Below are positions 35,201 to 43,725 of a stretch of 60,967 nt of DNA, one piece after another. The first letter of the stretch is position 1, and each line of letters opens with the position of its first letter. The notes under the pieces are model-generated. The model saw only the letters and a list, made by a program, of their open reading frames with translations. It searched no databases and was not told where the DNA came from. Source of the DNA: an uncultured Clostridiaceae bacterium (lineage in GTDB: Bacteria > Bacillota > Clostridia > TANB77 > CAG-465); the NCBI GenBank assembly GCA_947381905.1, contig CANCXL010000010.1:1-60967 (forward strand), written 5' to 3'. A program made the position numbers and the translations under genes.

Positions 35201-35719
35201 TTGTCCTTTTCCTTCAACATTTTCAGTTCTTTCAAAACCAAACTTTGAAAGTTTGAGTACAACATCATTAATACTTGTTATATCCCCTTGTTTTATTTGA
35301 AATTCTTCACCACGATACCTAGCATTAGGAAACATTTTTACCAAAAAAGAATCAATTGTAGTTACTACAATATTTCTTTTTCCGCTTAATATTTTCTCGA
35401 TTGCATACATTCTTTGATTAGATATATCTTTACTCTCTGCTTCTATATCATAATATTGTATTTGTCTTGCAGGCAAATATATTATTTCAATTTCATTAGA
35501 AAGAAATTTTAAATCTTGCATTATCTTATTTGCTTGAAATATATTATTACATACGACAATAGAATTTTGCTTTGTATTTTCAGTTATCGCATAAACCATC
35601 CAAGCCTTACTACTATCAGTAAGGCCAGTGATACTTATTTTACAATTATCTAAACTAATCTTTTTTATAAGTGACGAATAGTTACTACTATTTGCCATCA
35701 TTTCTACTAATGGATTCAT
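32297..35719 (-). CDS. mfd: Transcription-repair coupling factor
   Basis: Mfd removes RNA polymerase stalled at lesions and recruits UvrA. The 1140-residue protein has the UvrB-like N-terminal module, the RNA-polymerase-interaction domain (YVVHENHGIGIYRGVE near residue 490), a RecG-like motor with Walker A GDVGYGKTE near 645 and DEEHRFG near 745, the TRG motif region and the C-terminal D7 domain. Its ATG shares one base with the ligA stop codon, indicating coupled translation. Length is normal. Confidence 0.97.
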   Translation of the reverse strand: MNPLVEMMANSSNYSSLIKKISLDNCKISITGLTDSSKAWMVYAITENTKQNSIVVCNNIFQANKIMQDLKFLSNEIEIIYLPARQIQYYDIEAESKDISNQRMYAIEKILSGKRNIVVTTIDSFLVKMFPNARYRGEEFQIKQGDITSINDVVLKLSKFGFERTENVEGKGQFAVRGGIIDLFCINNDLPYRIEFFGDEVDSIRTFDPITQRSIDTVKKIDMSQVSENYITKEKVEAVVTELENYVKNNGLSKELEANILEDIEKIKTGSLDNLIDKYFNVLVKRPETLIDYLKSYNIFIDEPSKCKEKANNIGYENVETIKVLAQREYIHIPFVNNYLGYEEIETRLEKEMSSIYLEKINIDKLVQRNRLVYNFSIKEANFYKSSLEVLNLDIERAKNKAVLLVFPTDTRYNQVKNYLQDLKIRVEEIPSIFATDSLDVGKVYITKGIISGGFYSDEFEVLVIAEPVSGLSTTTKKIKKTSTGQKINTYADLKEGDYVVHENHGIGIYRGVETIRVEDVQKDYIKIEYSDRGMLYVPIAQLDCVGKYVCDDGAKPKINTLGSKEWEKTKTKVKAHVKEIAKELMLLYAKREKMTGYAYEKDTPWQKEFEDSFEYELTNDQKTSLEEIKEDMEDDKPMDRLLCGDVGYGKTELALRAAFKAVMNSKQVAYLVPTTVLALQQYRTFEKRMKDFGVRVEFLSRFKTKKEQTQILKDLVDGKVDILVGTHRILSKDVFFKDLGLLIIDEEHRFGVKDKEAIKILKETVDVLSMTATPIPRTLHMSMIGIRGMSTLSEPPMERLPVHTYVLEYDRNVVKEAIEKELSRDGQIIYLNNRVSKLDEIVANLRELVPYARIGVAHGQMSPDMVETVMLEFMEHEIDIIVCTTILESGIDVANANTLIVEDADTLGLAQLYQIRGRVGRSNRLAYAYITYPENKSLSEESQKRLKAIKDFTEFGSGFKIALRDLEIRGAGNLLGREQHGHMAKVGYELYLALLEKAIREEKEGKDAVAKEEVFKEVKMDINVSAYISDLYIKDPIQKIDMYQKISDIKNQEESMEVVDELLDRFGDIPKETENLIKIVEIRNKARMLGITRILATNRMIKFEPMNYKITLTNDISNDILIRVQLEISKLENTIKEKG

Positions 35720-37755
35720 TAATTATTCCCTTCTTTAATCATTTCTAAAAATTCATCTATAGAAATTATTTGAATTCCTAAATCTTGCGCTTTTGTTAAT
35801 TTTGAACCTGCAGCCTCTCCTGCAATTAAATAGCTTGTTTTTTTAGATACAGATGAAGATGCTTTACCAGAATTTTCTTCTATCATCTTTACTATTTCAT
35901 CACGAGAAAAATTATCAAAAGAACCTGTTATACATATAGTTTTTCCAAGAAAAATTTCAGACTTTTTCTCCTTCTTACTTCCTTTTAAATTAACTCCAAA
36001 TTCATCTAATTTTTTTATAATTTTCTTTGTTTGCTCTTTAGCAAAAAATTCATTTACAGATATAGCCATTATATTTCCAAAATCTTCTATTGCATTTAAC
36101 TCTTCTACAGATGCATTTGAAATTTCATATATATCTTCAAAATTTTCTGCAAGTATCTTGGATGCTTTTTTGCCTATATGTCTTATTCCAAGCCCAAACA
36201 ATAGCTTATCTAGAGTATTATTTTTACTAGAATTTATTGCATCAATTAAATTTTGTGAAGATTTTTCTTTAAATCCTTCAAGCTCCATAAAATCTTCAAA
36301 TTTTAATATATATATATCTGTTATATCTTTTAATAATCCTTTGTCTATTAAAGTGTCAACTATAGCATCTCCAAGACCTACAATATCCATACAATCTCTT
36401 GATACAAAATGAGTAATACTTCTATAAGTTTGAGCTGGACATTCGCTATTTGTACACCTTAGTGCAACTTCTTCTCCTTCTTTTTCAAGTTCTTCCCCAC
36501 AAACAGGACATTTTGTTGGGATAGGATATTCTGATTCGTTGCCATTTCTTTTAGAAAGTACTACATGATCTACTTCTGGAATTACATCTCCTGCTTTTTG
36601 TATTACAACAGTATCTCCTATTCTTATATCTTTTTGTCTTAGAAAATCAAAATTATGCAATGTTGTTTTAGAAATTATGCTTCCAGCCACTCTTACTGGT
36701 TCAAGAACTACTACTGGTGTTACCTGACCTGTTCTTCCAACTTGTAAAACAATATCTAATACTTTTGTTTCTTTTTGTTCTGGAGGATACTTATATGCAA
36801 CAGCCCATTTAGGAACTTTTACTGTCTGCCCCATTTCTTGACGAATATGTAAATCGTCTATTTTTACAACAGCACCATCTATGTCATATTCTAAATTATC
36901 TCTCATTTTTCCAATTTCATTTATTGCATTAATAACTTCCTTTTCGGATTTACAAAGAAATCTTACAGCTATTGTTTTCATTCCCATTTCATCTAAATAA
37001 TTTAGATTTTTAGTATGTGTTTCAAAAGTTTTTCCCTTTTGAACATTAAATATAAATACACTTAAATTCCTTTGTTTTACAAGTTCACTATCTAACTGTC
37101 TAAGTGTTCCTGCTGCAGCATTTCTTGGGTTAGATAACTGCTGTTTTCCTTTTTGAATAAGTTCTTCATTTATCTTTTCAAATTCTTTCCTTGGAAGATA
37201 TACTTCTCCTCTTACTTCTATTGTATCAGGATTTTTAAGTTTTTGAGGAATATCTTTAATCATTAATACATTTGGAGTTACATCTTCCCCCACAAATCCA
37301 TCTCCACGAGTAGAACCTCTAACAAGAATACCCTCTTCATATTCTAATGATATTGATAATCCATCTATTTTAGTTTCAACACTAAACTTTATATCCTCAC
37401 CAAATTCTTCTTTTGCTTTTTGCACAAATGCACTAACATCTTCTAAAGAAAATACATCTTGTAAACTTTGCATTTGAACATCGTGTGTGACTTGAGTGAA
37501 TATATTTTTTGTTTTCCCTCCTACTTTTTGAGTAGGTGAAGTTTTTATTACAAGCTCTGGATGCTCTGTTTCTATTTTTCTTAATCTTTGAGTCAATTTA
37601 TCATATTCATAATCTGATATTTCTGGTTCATCTTGCTCATAATATAACTTATTATGATACTCTATTTCTTCTCTTAATTTTTTTAATTCTTTCTTTAATT
37701 TTTCAATTTCTTCATTATTATCATTACCAAATAAGTTCATTTGTAAATCTTCCAT
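35719..37755 (-). CDS. ligA: NAD-dependent DNA ligase
   Basis: LigA seals nicks in replication and repair. The 678-residue protein shows the NAD-binding Ia domain, the adenylation motif TKIDG (catalytic Lys) near residue 127, the OB-fold region, a four-Cys Zn finger (CPVC ... CTNSEC) near 415-440, HhH repeats and a C-terminal BRCT domain (KTICITGSFDNFSRDE). GAGGTG lies 4 nt before the ATG. It is first in an apparent ligA-mfd-ppiC-trmH unit. Confidence 0.97.
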   Translation of the reverse strand: MEDLQMNLFGNDNNEEIEKLKKELKKLREEIEYHNKLYYEQDEPEISDYEYDKLTQRLRKIETEHPELVIKTSPTQKVGGKTKNIFTQVTHDVQMQSLQDVFSLEDVSAFVQKAKEEFGEDIKFSVETKIDGLSISLEYEEGILVRGSTRGDGFVGEDVTPNVLMIKDIPQKLKNPDTIEVRGEVYLPRKEFEKINEELIQKGKQQLSNPRNAAAGTLRQLDSELVKQRNLSVFIFNVQKGKTFETHTKNLNYLDEMGMKTIAVRFLCKSEKEVINAINEIGKMRDNLEYDIDGAVVKIDDLHIRQEMGQTVKVPKWAVAYKYPPEQKETKVLDIVLQVGRTGQVTPVVVLEPVRVAGSIISKTTLHNFDFLRQKDIRIGDTVVIQKAGDVIPEVDHVVLSKRNGNESEYPIPTKCPVCGEELEKEGEEVALRCTNSECPAQTYRSITHFVSRDCMDIVGLGDAIVDTLIDKGLLKDITDIYILKFEDFMELEGFKEKSSQNLIDAINSSKNNTLDKLLFGLGIRHIGKKASKILAENFEDIYEISNASVEELNAIEDFGNIMAISVNEFFAKEQTKKIIKKLDEFGVNLKGSKKEKKSEIFLGKTICITGSFDNFSRDEIVKMIEENSGKASSSVSKKTSYLIAGEAAGSKLTKAQDLGIQIISIDEFLEMIKEGNN

Positions 37756-37777
37756 TTAACACCTCTTGACGCACTAT

Positions 37778-37808
37778 AAAACATAGAATATACCTTATTC
37801 TATGTTTT
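37778..37808 (-). terminator. Hairpin in the region before ligA
   Basis: A 13-bp stem (AAAACATAGAATA and complement) with a 5-nt loop lies 23 nt upstream of the ligA start. It could be a second terminator for the ABC operon or a leader structure; no clear ligA promoter is left downstream of it. Confidence 0.6.
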
Positions 37809-37889
37809 TATTTTATAGCTATATTTTACTATAAAACATTAGTTTTTTCAATAAATTAGGAAAAGAAAAAAATATATTATTTTGGAAAA

Positions 37890-37922
37890 AATGAAGTGAA
37901 TATTTTATTTATTCACTTCATT
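37890..37922 (-). terminator. Terminator of the ABC exporter operon
   Basis: A 13-bp stem (AATGAAGTGAATA and complement) with a 7-nt loop is followed by six T on the minus strand. Confidence 0.85.
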
Positions 37923-37937
37923 TTATATTTATATATA

Positions 37938-40331
37938 TTATAACTCAAATTGAGAATTATATAATTCAGCATATGCTCCATTTTTAGCCATTAATTCTTC
38001 ATGATTTCCTTGCTCAATTATATTTCCATCTTTCATAACTAAAATTAAATCTGCATTTTTTATTGTAGATAATCTATGCGCAATAATAAATGAAGTTCTA
38101 CCTTCTGTTAATTTATCCATTGCTTTTTGAACGAGTTCTTCTGTTCTTGTATCTACATTTGATGTTGCCTCATCAAGTATTAAAAATGGTGCATCCTCAA
38201 GCATTCCTCTAGCAATTGTAAGTAACTGTCTTTGTCCTGCAGAAACACTATCATTTTCATTTAATTTTGAATTATATCCATTAGGTAAAGTCTTGATAAA
38301 GTGATTAATACCAACCTCTTTACAAACTTCTTTTATTCTTTCATCAGATATATTTTTTCTATTATATATAATGTTTTCTTTAATTGTTCCTTCAAATAAC
38401 CATGTATCTTGAAGAACCATTGTAAATAGACTATGTATATTCTCTCTTGTTAATTCTTTAGTTGAAACACCATCTATTCTAATATCTCCAGATTGTATTT
38501 CATAAAATTTCATTAAAAGATTTACCATAGTTGTCTTTCCGGCTCCTGTTGGTCCAACAATTGCGATTTTTTGTCCAGCTTTTGCTGACGCTGTAAAATC
38601 TTTTATTGTAGGTTTATCATTACCATCATATTTAAATACAACATTTTCAAACTCTATATTACCTTTTACTTTTGATTTATCTAAATGTTTCTTGCATTCT
38701 TTTTGGTCAGACATTTCCTTTTCGTCTATAAATTCAAATACTCTCTCACTTGCTGCTGCAGTCGATTGAAGCGATGTCATAGCTTGAGCTATTTGTGAAA
38801 GTGGATTAGTAAATAATCTTACATACGTAATAAATGCAACTATAACACCAAAAGAAATATATCCGTTTAATGTTAATAGTGCCCCAACAATACATACCAT
38901 TACGTATCCAAAATTACCAATAAATCCCATAAGAGGTTGCATAAGTCCAGATAAAAACTGTGACTTTTGATTGCTATTTCTAACTTTTGCGTTTAACTCA
39001 TCAAACTCTTTATCTGCTTGCTTTTTACCATTATATGCTTTTACAACATTTAGTCCTGAATAAATCTCCTCTATATGTCCATTTAAATTTCCAAGTTCTG
39101 TTTGTCTTAATATGAAGTACTTTTGAGACTTTGCAAGAATAAACATTATTCCAACAAATCCAAGTAAGCTTGAAATAATAGCAGTAAGTGCTAATATCCA
39201 ATTAGTATAAAACATCATAACAATTGATCCGACAAATAGCACTAAACTTGTAACAAGAGTTGCAAGAGATTGATTCATAGATTGTGCTATAGTATCTACA
39301 TCGTTTGTTACACGAGATAAAATGTCACCTGTAGCATGTTTATCAAAATAACTAAGTGGTAATTTATTTATCTTATTTGATATACTAGTTCTTAATTTTT
39401 TTGCAAATTTATTTGCCACATCTGTCATAGATATAGATTGAATAAATCCAAGTATTGCGCTTGCAAAATACATTGAGAAAAGTATAATAGCAATTCTTTT
39501 AACCATATCAAGATTCATATTTGGTTTTACAACCTCTTGTATAGATTCTGGCATATTATCTATGATCTTATAAATTTGTTCTGTTGTTGCATCTTTTGAG
39601 ATATTACTAATTTCCTTTAAGAATTCATATTGCTCTATTGGAGTAATTGTTTTTCCATCTAGCTCAATATTAGTAAATAATATTTTAATTATACTTTCCG
39701 GAAGTTCAATATTAGAAACATCTATGCTTTCTTCATTCATATTTAAAGATAGATTTAATAATTTAATTTTATCCTCTGTTGATACAACTATATTCTCATA
39801 TGTAGATTCTGGTAATAGTATTTTTAATATATCATCTGGTAAGCCTGATATCTCTTTTACAATTTCATTTTGATTAGTTAATACAGAAATTTTTGTTAAG
39901 CTTTCTGAAAATTTTGCTTTATCTTCTACTAATATTTCTGGATCCATTAATATAGAGGTTATTTTTTCTTGAGACAAATCTATTTGTAATATTTCTGGTA
40001 TAATGCCTGATAACTTTTCTTCGCTTAATCCCTCTGTTGATGCATTAATTATATATTCTAAATTTTTAGTATTAGGTATAAGACCACCTGATATCTCATC
40101 AGTAAGCTCAGATAATTTATCTGGGGCAAGTATAGTAAGTACTGCACTAAATATTGCAAGTACTAAAGACAATGCCATTAGTATTTTAAATTTTTTAAGC
40201 TCTTTATATAATCTTAATAATGCTACCTTTAAATTTTTTGGTTTTTCTCCAGGAGCAGACATTCCTCCAGGGCCTCCTCTCATTGGGCCGCGTCTAGGAG
40301 GTCTTACTATATTTTTTTCTTTATTTTCCAT
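37938..40331 (-). CDS. Heterodimeric ABC multidrug exporter, subunit with canonical ATP site and large extracytoplasmic insert
   Basis: A 797-residue half-transporter (membrane domain plus NBD). Usual relatives have 580-620 residues; here about 190 residues rich in ILPES/DILKILLPES-like repeats are inserted between the first and second membrane helices, on the outer face. The NBD has Walker A GPTGAGKTT, Walker B FLILDEATSN with the catalytic Glu and the H-loop IIAHRLSTI, but its signature is degenerate (VSAGQ). The Gly/Pro/Arg-rich N terminus is cytoplasmic. It overlaps its partner gene by 11 nt. Confidence 0.88.
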   Translation of the reverse strand: MENKEKNIVRPPRRGPMRGGPGGMSAPGEKPKNLKVALLRLYKELKKFKILMALSLVLAIFSAVLTILAPDKLSELTDEISGGLIPNTKNLEYIINASTEGLSEEKLSGIIPEILQIDLSQEKITSILMDPEILVEDKAKFSESLTKISVLTNQNEIVKEISGLPDDILKILLPESTYENIVVSTEDKIKLLNLSLNMNEESIDVSNIELPESIIKILFTNIELDGKTITPIEQYEFLKEISNISKDATTEQIYKIIDNMPESIQEVVKPNMNLDMVKRIAIILFSMYFASAILGFIQSISMTDVANKFAKKLRTSISNKINKLPLSYFDKHATGDILSRVTNDVDTIAQSMNQSLATLVTSLVLFVGSIVMMFYTNWILALTAIISSLLGFVGIMFILAKSQKYFILRQTELGNLNGHIEEIYSGLNVVKAYNGKKQADKEFDELNAKVRNSNQKSQFLSGLMQPLMGFIGNFGYVMVCIVGALLTLNGYISFGVIVAFITYVRLFTNPLSQIAQAMTSLQSTAAASERVFEFIDEKEMSDQKECKKHLDKSKVKGNIEFENVVFKYDGNDKPTIKDFTASAKAGQKIAIVGPTGAGKTTMVNLLMKFYEIQSGDIRIDGVSTKELTRENIHSLFTMVLQDTWLFEGTIKENIIYNRKNISDERIKEVCKEVGINHFIKTLPNGYNSKLNENDSVSAGQRQLLTIARGMLEDAPFLILDEATSNVDTRTEELVQKAMDKLTEGRTSFIIAHRLSTIKNADLILVMKDGNIIEQGNHEELMAKNGAYAELYNSQFEL

Positions 40332-42087
40332 TTTCTAATTCCTCCTTAGATAATTGTGATAATGCAATTTGCTGATAAACTTCACAAGATTTAAGCAATT
40401 CTTTATGAGTACCCATTCCTACAACCTTTCCTTCATCTAGAACTATAATTTTGTCTGCATTCATTATAGTACCTATTCTTTGTGCAACAATTAAACTAGT
40501 TGCATTTTTAGTATATTTTTTTAATTCTCTTCTTAACACTGAATCTGTTTTATAATCAAGAGCAGAAAAGCTATCGTCAAAAATATATATTTCTGGATCT
40601 CTTGCTATTGCTCTTGCTATTGCAAGTCTTTGCTTTTGTCCACCAGATACATTTGTTCCACCTTGTGCTATATGTGAGTTATATTTGTCATCCATTTTTT
40701 CAACAAAGTCTTGAGCTTGGGCAACTTTTATTGCCTCTTTAACCTTTTCTATTGAAATTTCTCCTTTTCCGTTATCACCATAAGAAGTATTTGTTGCAAC
40801 AGTTCCATCAAACATTACTGCCTTTTGAGGAACATATCCAATCTTATTATTTAAAAATTCTTGGTCATAATCTTTAACATTAACTCCATCTACAAAAACT
40901 TCTCCATCTGTAGCATCATAAAATCTTGGCACTAAATTTATTAATGTAGATTTTCCCGAACCTGTAGAACCAATAAATGCAACAGTATCTCCTTGCTCTG
41001 CTTTAAATGAAATATTTTTTAATAAATACTCATCTGCATCAGGATACTTAAACGATACATTTTTAAATTCTACTGTACCTTTTTGTGATGTTTTATCTGT
41101 ATTTATAGTACCATTTTTTACTGTAATTTCAGTATCAAGTACTTCGTTTATACGAGTAGCACTTACTTCTGCTCTTGGTATCATCATAAATATCATTGCA
41201 AGCATTAAAAATGACATTATTACTTGCATTGAATATGAGCTAAATACAATCATATCGCTAAATATTGTAAGCTTATCTGTCATTAAAGCACTGCTAATTA
41301 AAAATGCTCCTATAACATATATAATTAGTGTTAAAGAATGCATAACAGTATTCATTATTGGGCTCATTATTGAAAATACTTTTTGGTTAAATAACTGCTG
41401 ATTTGTAAGCTTTGTATTTACATCTTCAAATTTATCTTTTTGATATTCTTCTGCATTAAATGCTCTTACTACTCTAATACCTGTTAAGTTCTCCCTTGTA
41501 ACTCCATTTATTTTATCTATAAGCTTCTGTACAATTTTAAATCTAGGCATAACTATTACAAATAATACTGAAATGGCAGAAAGTAAAATAACAACGGTAA
41601 TTCCTGTAGCTAAACTCCATTGCCATCCTTTATTTAATATTTTAAGCACTGCCCAAACAGCAGTCACTGGTGCTTTAATCATAAGTTGTAATCCCATAGA
41701 TACAACCATTTGAATTTGTGTAATATCATTTGTAGTTCTTGTAATTAAACTACTTGTTGAAAATTGTTTTACCTCTTGCATAGATAAATTTTCTACTTTT
41801 TCAAAAAGCTTTTTTCTTGTTCTCATAGAAAAATTTGATGAAACGGTAGATGAAAAATATCCTGCAAAGACAGCAAGTAATAAGCTTCCTAAGGCACAAG
41901 CAAGCATATATGCGCCATTTTTTATAATGTCTATCATTTGACTTCCTTCTGTTTGAACAAGCCTTGTGATTGCTGACATATAATCTGGCATTTTAAGTTC
42001 TAAACCAACTTGACCTACAACTAAAATAACACAGCAAAGTGCAAGTAGCCAGTCTCTTTTGTTTAAGTTTTTTAATAGTTTTAACAT
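40321..42087 (-). CDS. Heterodimeric ABC multidrug exporter, subunit with degenerate ATP site
   Basis: A 588-residue half-transporter with six membrane helices and an NBD. Walker A is GSTGSGKST and the signature is intact (VSGGQKQR), but the catalytic Glu is replaced (FDDSFSALD) and the H-loop His is Gln (VAQRIGTI). Together with the degenerate signature of the partner this gives one active and one inactive ATP site, as known for heterodimeric exporters such as TM287/288 and BmrCD. Substrate is probably a drug or lipid. It lies 16 nt after the MarR gene. Confidence 0.9.
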   Translation of the reverse strand: MLKLLKNLNKRDWLLALCCVILVVGQVGLELKMPDYMSAITRLVQTEGSQMIDIIKNGAYMLACALGSLLLAVFAGYFSSTVSSNFSMRTRKKLFEKVENLSMQEVKQFSTSSLITRTTNDITQIQMVVSMGLQLMIKAPVTAVWAVLKILNKGWQWSLATGITVVILLSAISVLFVIVMPRFKIVQKLIDKINGVTRENLTGIRVVRAFNAEEYQKDKFEDVNTKLTNQQLFNQKVFSIMSPIMNTVMHSLTLIIYVIGAFLISSALMTDKLTIFSDMIVFSSYSMQVIMSFLMLAMIFMMIPRAEVSATRINEVLDTEITVKNGTINTDKTSQKGTVEFKNVSFKYPDADEYLLKNISFKAEQGDTVAFIGSTGSGKSTLINLVPRFYDATDGEVFVDGVNVKDYDQEFLNNKIGYVPQKAVMFDGTVATNTSYGDNGKGEISIEKVKEAIKVAQAQDFVEKMDDKYNSHIAQGGTNVSGGQKQRLAIARAIARDPEIYIFDDSFSALDYKTDSVLRRELKKYTKNATSLIVAQRIGTIMNADKIIVLDEGKVVGMGTHKELLKSCEVYQQIALSQLSKEELENGK

Positions 42088-42102
42088 ATTTATTTCCTTT
42101 CT

Positions 42103-42573
42103 TTAATTATTATCTTCTATAACATATTCATTAATGTTATTTTTCATTTTTTGTAGAACTTTCATAAATGTATCCATATCATTTTTTGATATGTCTTTTG
42201 TAATAATTTTTTCAAGTTTTTCAATCTTTTTTTCATTTTTATTAAAAATTTCTTGTGTTTTACCATCTAAAATTATTTTTTTTACTCTTGTATCTTTACT
42301 ATCTGTAATTCTTTTTATTAGATTATTTTTTTCCATAGTATGTAAAACTCCAGATACCGTAGCCCTTCTTAAATTTAAAACTTCTTCTAAATCTTTTTGA
42401 TAGACTTCTTCATTTTGATGTTTAATAATATATGAAATTATTTGCATTTGAGTCTGAGTAGGTATCTTCATATTCCTTATACAACGATTATCTTCTATAT
42501 CGTTTCCATTAAAAATACATCTAAATATCATCTTATCTAGGTCTCTAATTTGATACAAAACTTTTTGATCCAT
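42103..42573 (-). CDS. MarR-family transcriptional regulator
   Basis: A 156-residue winged-helix repressor. The recognition region is QKDLEEVLNLRRATVSGVLHTMEKNNLIKRITDSKDTRVKK, the typical MarR helix-turn-helix and wing (DxR motif). It is the first gene of the exporter operon and most likely represses it; a 9-bp-arm palindrome overlaps the operon -35. GGAGGTG supports the start. Confidence 0.88.
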   Translation of the reverse strand: MDQKVLYQIRDLDKMIFRCIFNGNDIEDNRCIRNMKIPTQTQMQIISYIIKHQNEEVYQKDLEEVLNLRRATVSGVLHTMEKNNLIKRITDSKDTRVKKIILDGKTQEIFNKNEKKIEKLEKIITKDISKNDMDTFMKVLQKMKNNINEYVIEDNN

Positions 42574-42616
42574 CTATTTCACCTCCAAATATATTGTATG
42601 CCACCTTACAAAATAT

Positions 42617-42648
42617 ATTTTAATCTTCACTTGACACATTGTCAAGTG
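42617..42648 (-). promoter_or_regulatory. Promoter and palindromic operator of the MarR-ABC operon
   Basis: TTGACA (42640-42645) and TAAAAT (42617-42622) are 17 nt apart on the minus strand. CACTTGACA and TGTCAAGTG (42628-42648, 3-bp centre) form a perfect palindrome covering the -35 and the adjoining spacer, a fitting site for the MarR protein encoded next to it. Confidence 0.85.
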
Positions 42649-42706
42649 CCTTACAATAAATTTTACAATTTTTTCACAATTATATGAATGTATATTATCT
42701 CTTACA

Positions 42707-42735
42707 TTGACTTTATGTAAAGTTTATGCTATAAT
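42707..42735 (+). promoter_or_regulatory. Promoter of the 42802 gene
   Basis: TTGACT (42707-42712) and TATAAT (42730-42735) are 17 nt apart; the gene starts about 66 nt downstream. Confidence 0.75.
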
Positions 42736-42801
42736 ATTAAGTACTGGTTGAATATAAAATGAAGCAATTAATATTGAAATTATTATAGGGGGGATTTAAT
42801 A

Positions 42802-43368
42802 ATGGCCGAAAGAAACGTTGTACTACAAACACTAAAGATTCAAACAGTAAATAATACGAAGATACAAATGATGATTGATTATATTGAAGAAAATAGCATA
42901 GATATTACTACATATCCTTCTTCTGAAATGGACTCAAAAAGTGTATTTGCATTTATATGTGCTATAAATTCTATAAAAAAAGCTGTAGAGCTATTATTTA
43001 AAGGAAATAGTACTTTACTATATGCAATTAATTCTAGACCACTTATGGTTGCAGAATTTTTCAATACATATGACATAGAAGGATCTATAGTACCCACAAG
43101 TAATATTAAAATATTGCTTTCAAAAGAATATTTAAAACTTGCACCAATCGAATGGACAAGAAAATATATTTTTGAAAATAATACATATTACCTAAAAAAA
43201 TGTGGTAAAGGCTATACACTTATGCAAGATACACTAGATTTCTTTGAAAACGAATGTGATCATGAATACATTAATGTTTTAGGTGAAAATCTTAATGCTA
43301 TTGAAAATGCAAAAAGCGAAAAAGAACTAAGCAATATAATCAAAAAATTAAGTGATGCTAATATTTAG
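42802..43368 (+). CDS. Protein of unknown function
   Basis: A 188-residue soluble protein without signal or membrane helix. It has a helical N-terminal half and a C-terminal helix rich in Asn, Glu and Lys; no catalytic motif is recognisable. The SD is a G-run (AGGGGGGAT) 6-7 nt before the ATG. It has its own promoter, and its stop codon lies inside the terminator hairpin at 43351-43375. It is convergent with the two unknown genes at 43382-45207. Confidence 0.7.
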   Translation: MAERNVVLQTLKIQTVNNTKIQMMIDYIEENSIDITTYPSSEMDSKSVFAFICAINSIKKAVELLFKGNSTLLYAINSRPLMVAEFFNTYDIEGSIVPTSNIKILLSKEYLKLAPIEWTRKYIFENNTYYLKKCGKGYTLMQDTLDFFENECDHEYINVLGENLNAIENAKSEKELSNIIKKLSDANI

Positions 43369-43375
43369 CATCACT
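43351..43375 (+). terminator. Terminator of the 42802 gene
   Basis: An 11-bp perfect stem (AGTGATGCTAA and complement) with a 3-nt loop, followed by CTTTTTTTA on the plus strand. Confidence 0.9.
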
Positions 43376-43381
43376 CTTTTT

Positions 43382-43723
43382 TTATTCTTCAAAGCTCCAC
43401 ATATCCTCAGAATAGTCAGATTCTCTAGTATATCCATTACTCATATTATCATAAATATTTAACATATGGTTCATAACATCAAAGTATGTGTCCTCTGTAT
43501 TCATGAGTGTATTTCCAAGTATCATTATAGAATCGGAATATTGAGGATATGCATATGGAATTTTAGCTGAAAGTGAATAAAAATCTTCATTCTCGCTATA
43601 TTCTTGTTCTTTAAAGTCTAACATTTTTCTAAATAAAATAACATATTCTTCCTTAATGAGTTCGATTACATCCTCATATTTTTCTTTTTTGAAATAATCA
43701 CTCATTTTATTTTTTATATCCAT
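43382..43723 (-). CDS. Small acidic protein of unknown function
   Basis: A 113-residue acidic protein, predicted helical at the N terminus (KKEKYEDVIELIKEEY) and ending in a disordered acidic tail (SEDMWSFEE). It begins 2 nt after the stop of the 493-residue gene and its SD (GAGGTGAG) is formed by the end of that gene, so the two are translationally coupled and probably work together. No family recognised. Confidence 0.7.
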   Translation of the reverse strand: MDIKNKMSDYFKKEKYEDVIELIKEEYVILFRKMLDFKEQEYSENEDFYSLSAKIPYAYPQYSDSIMILGNTLMNTEDTYFDVMNHMLNIYDNMSNGYTRESDYSEDMWSFEE

Positions 43724-43725
43724 AT

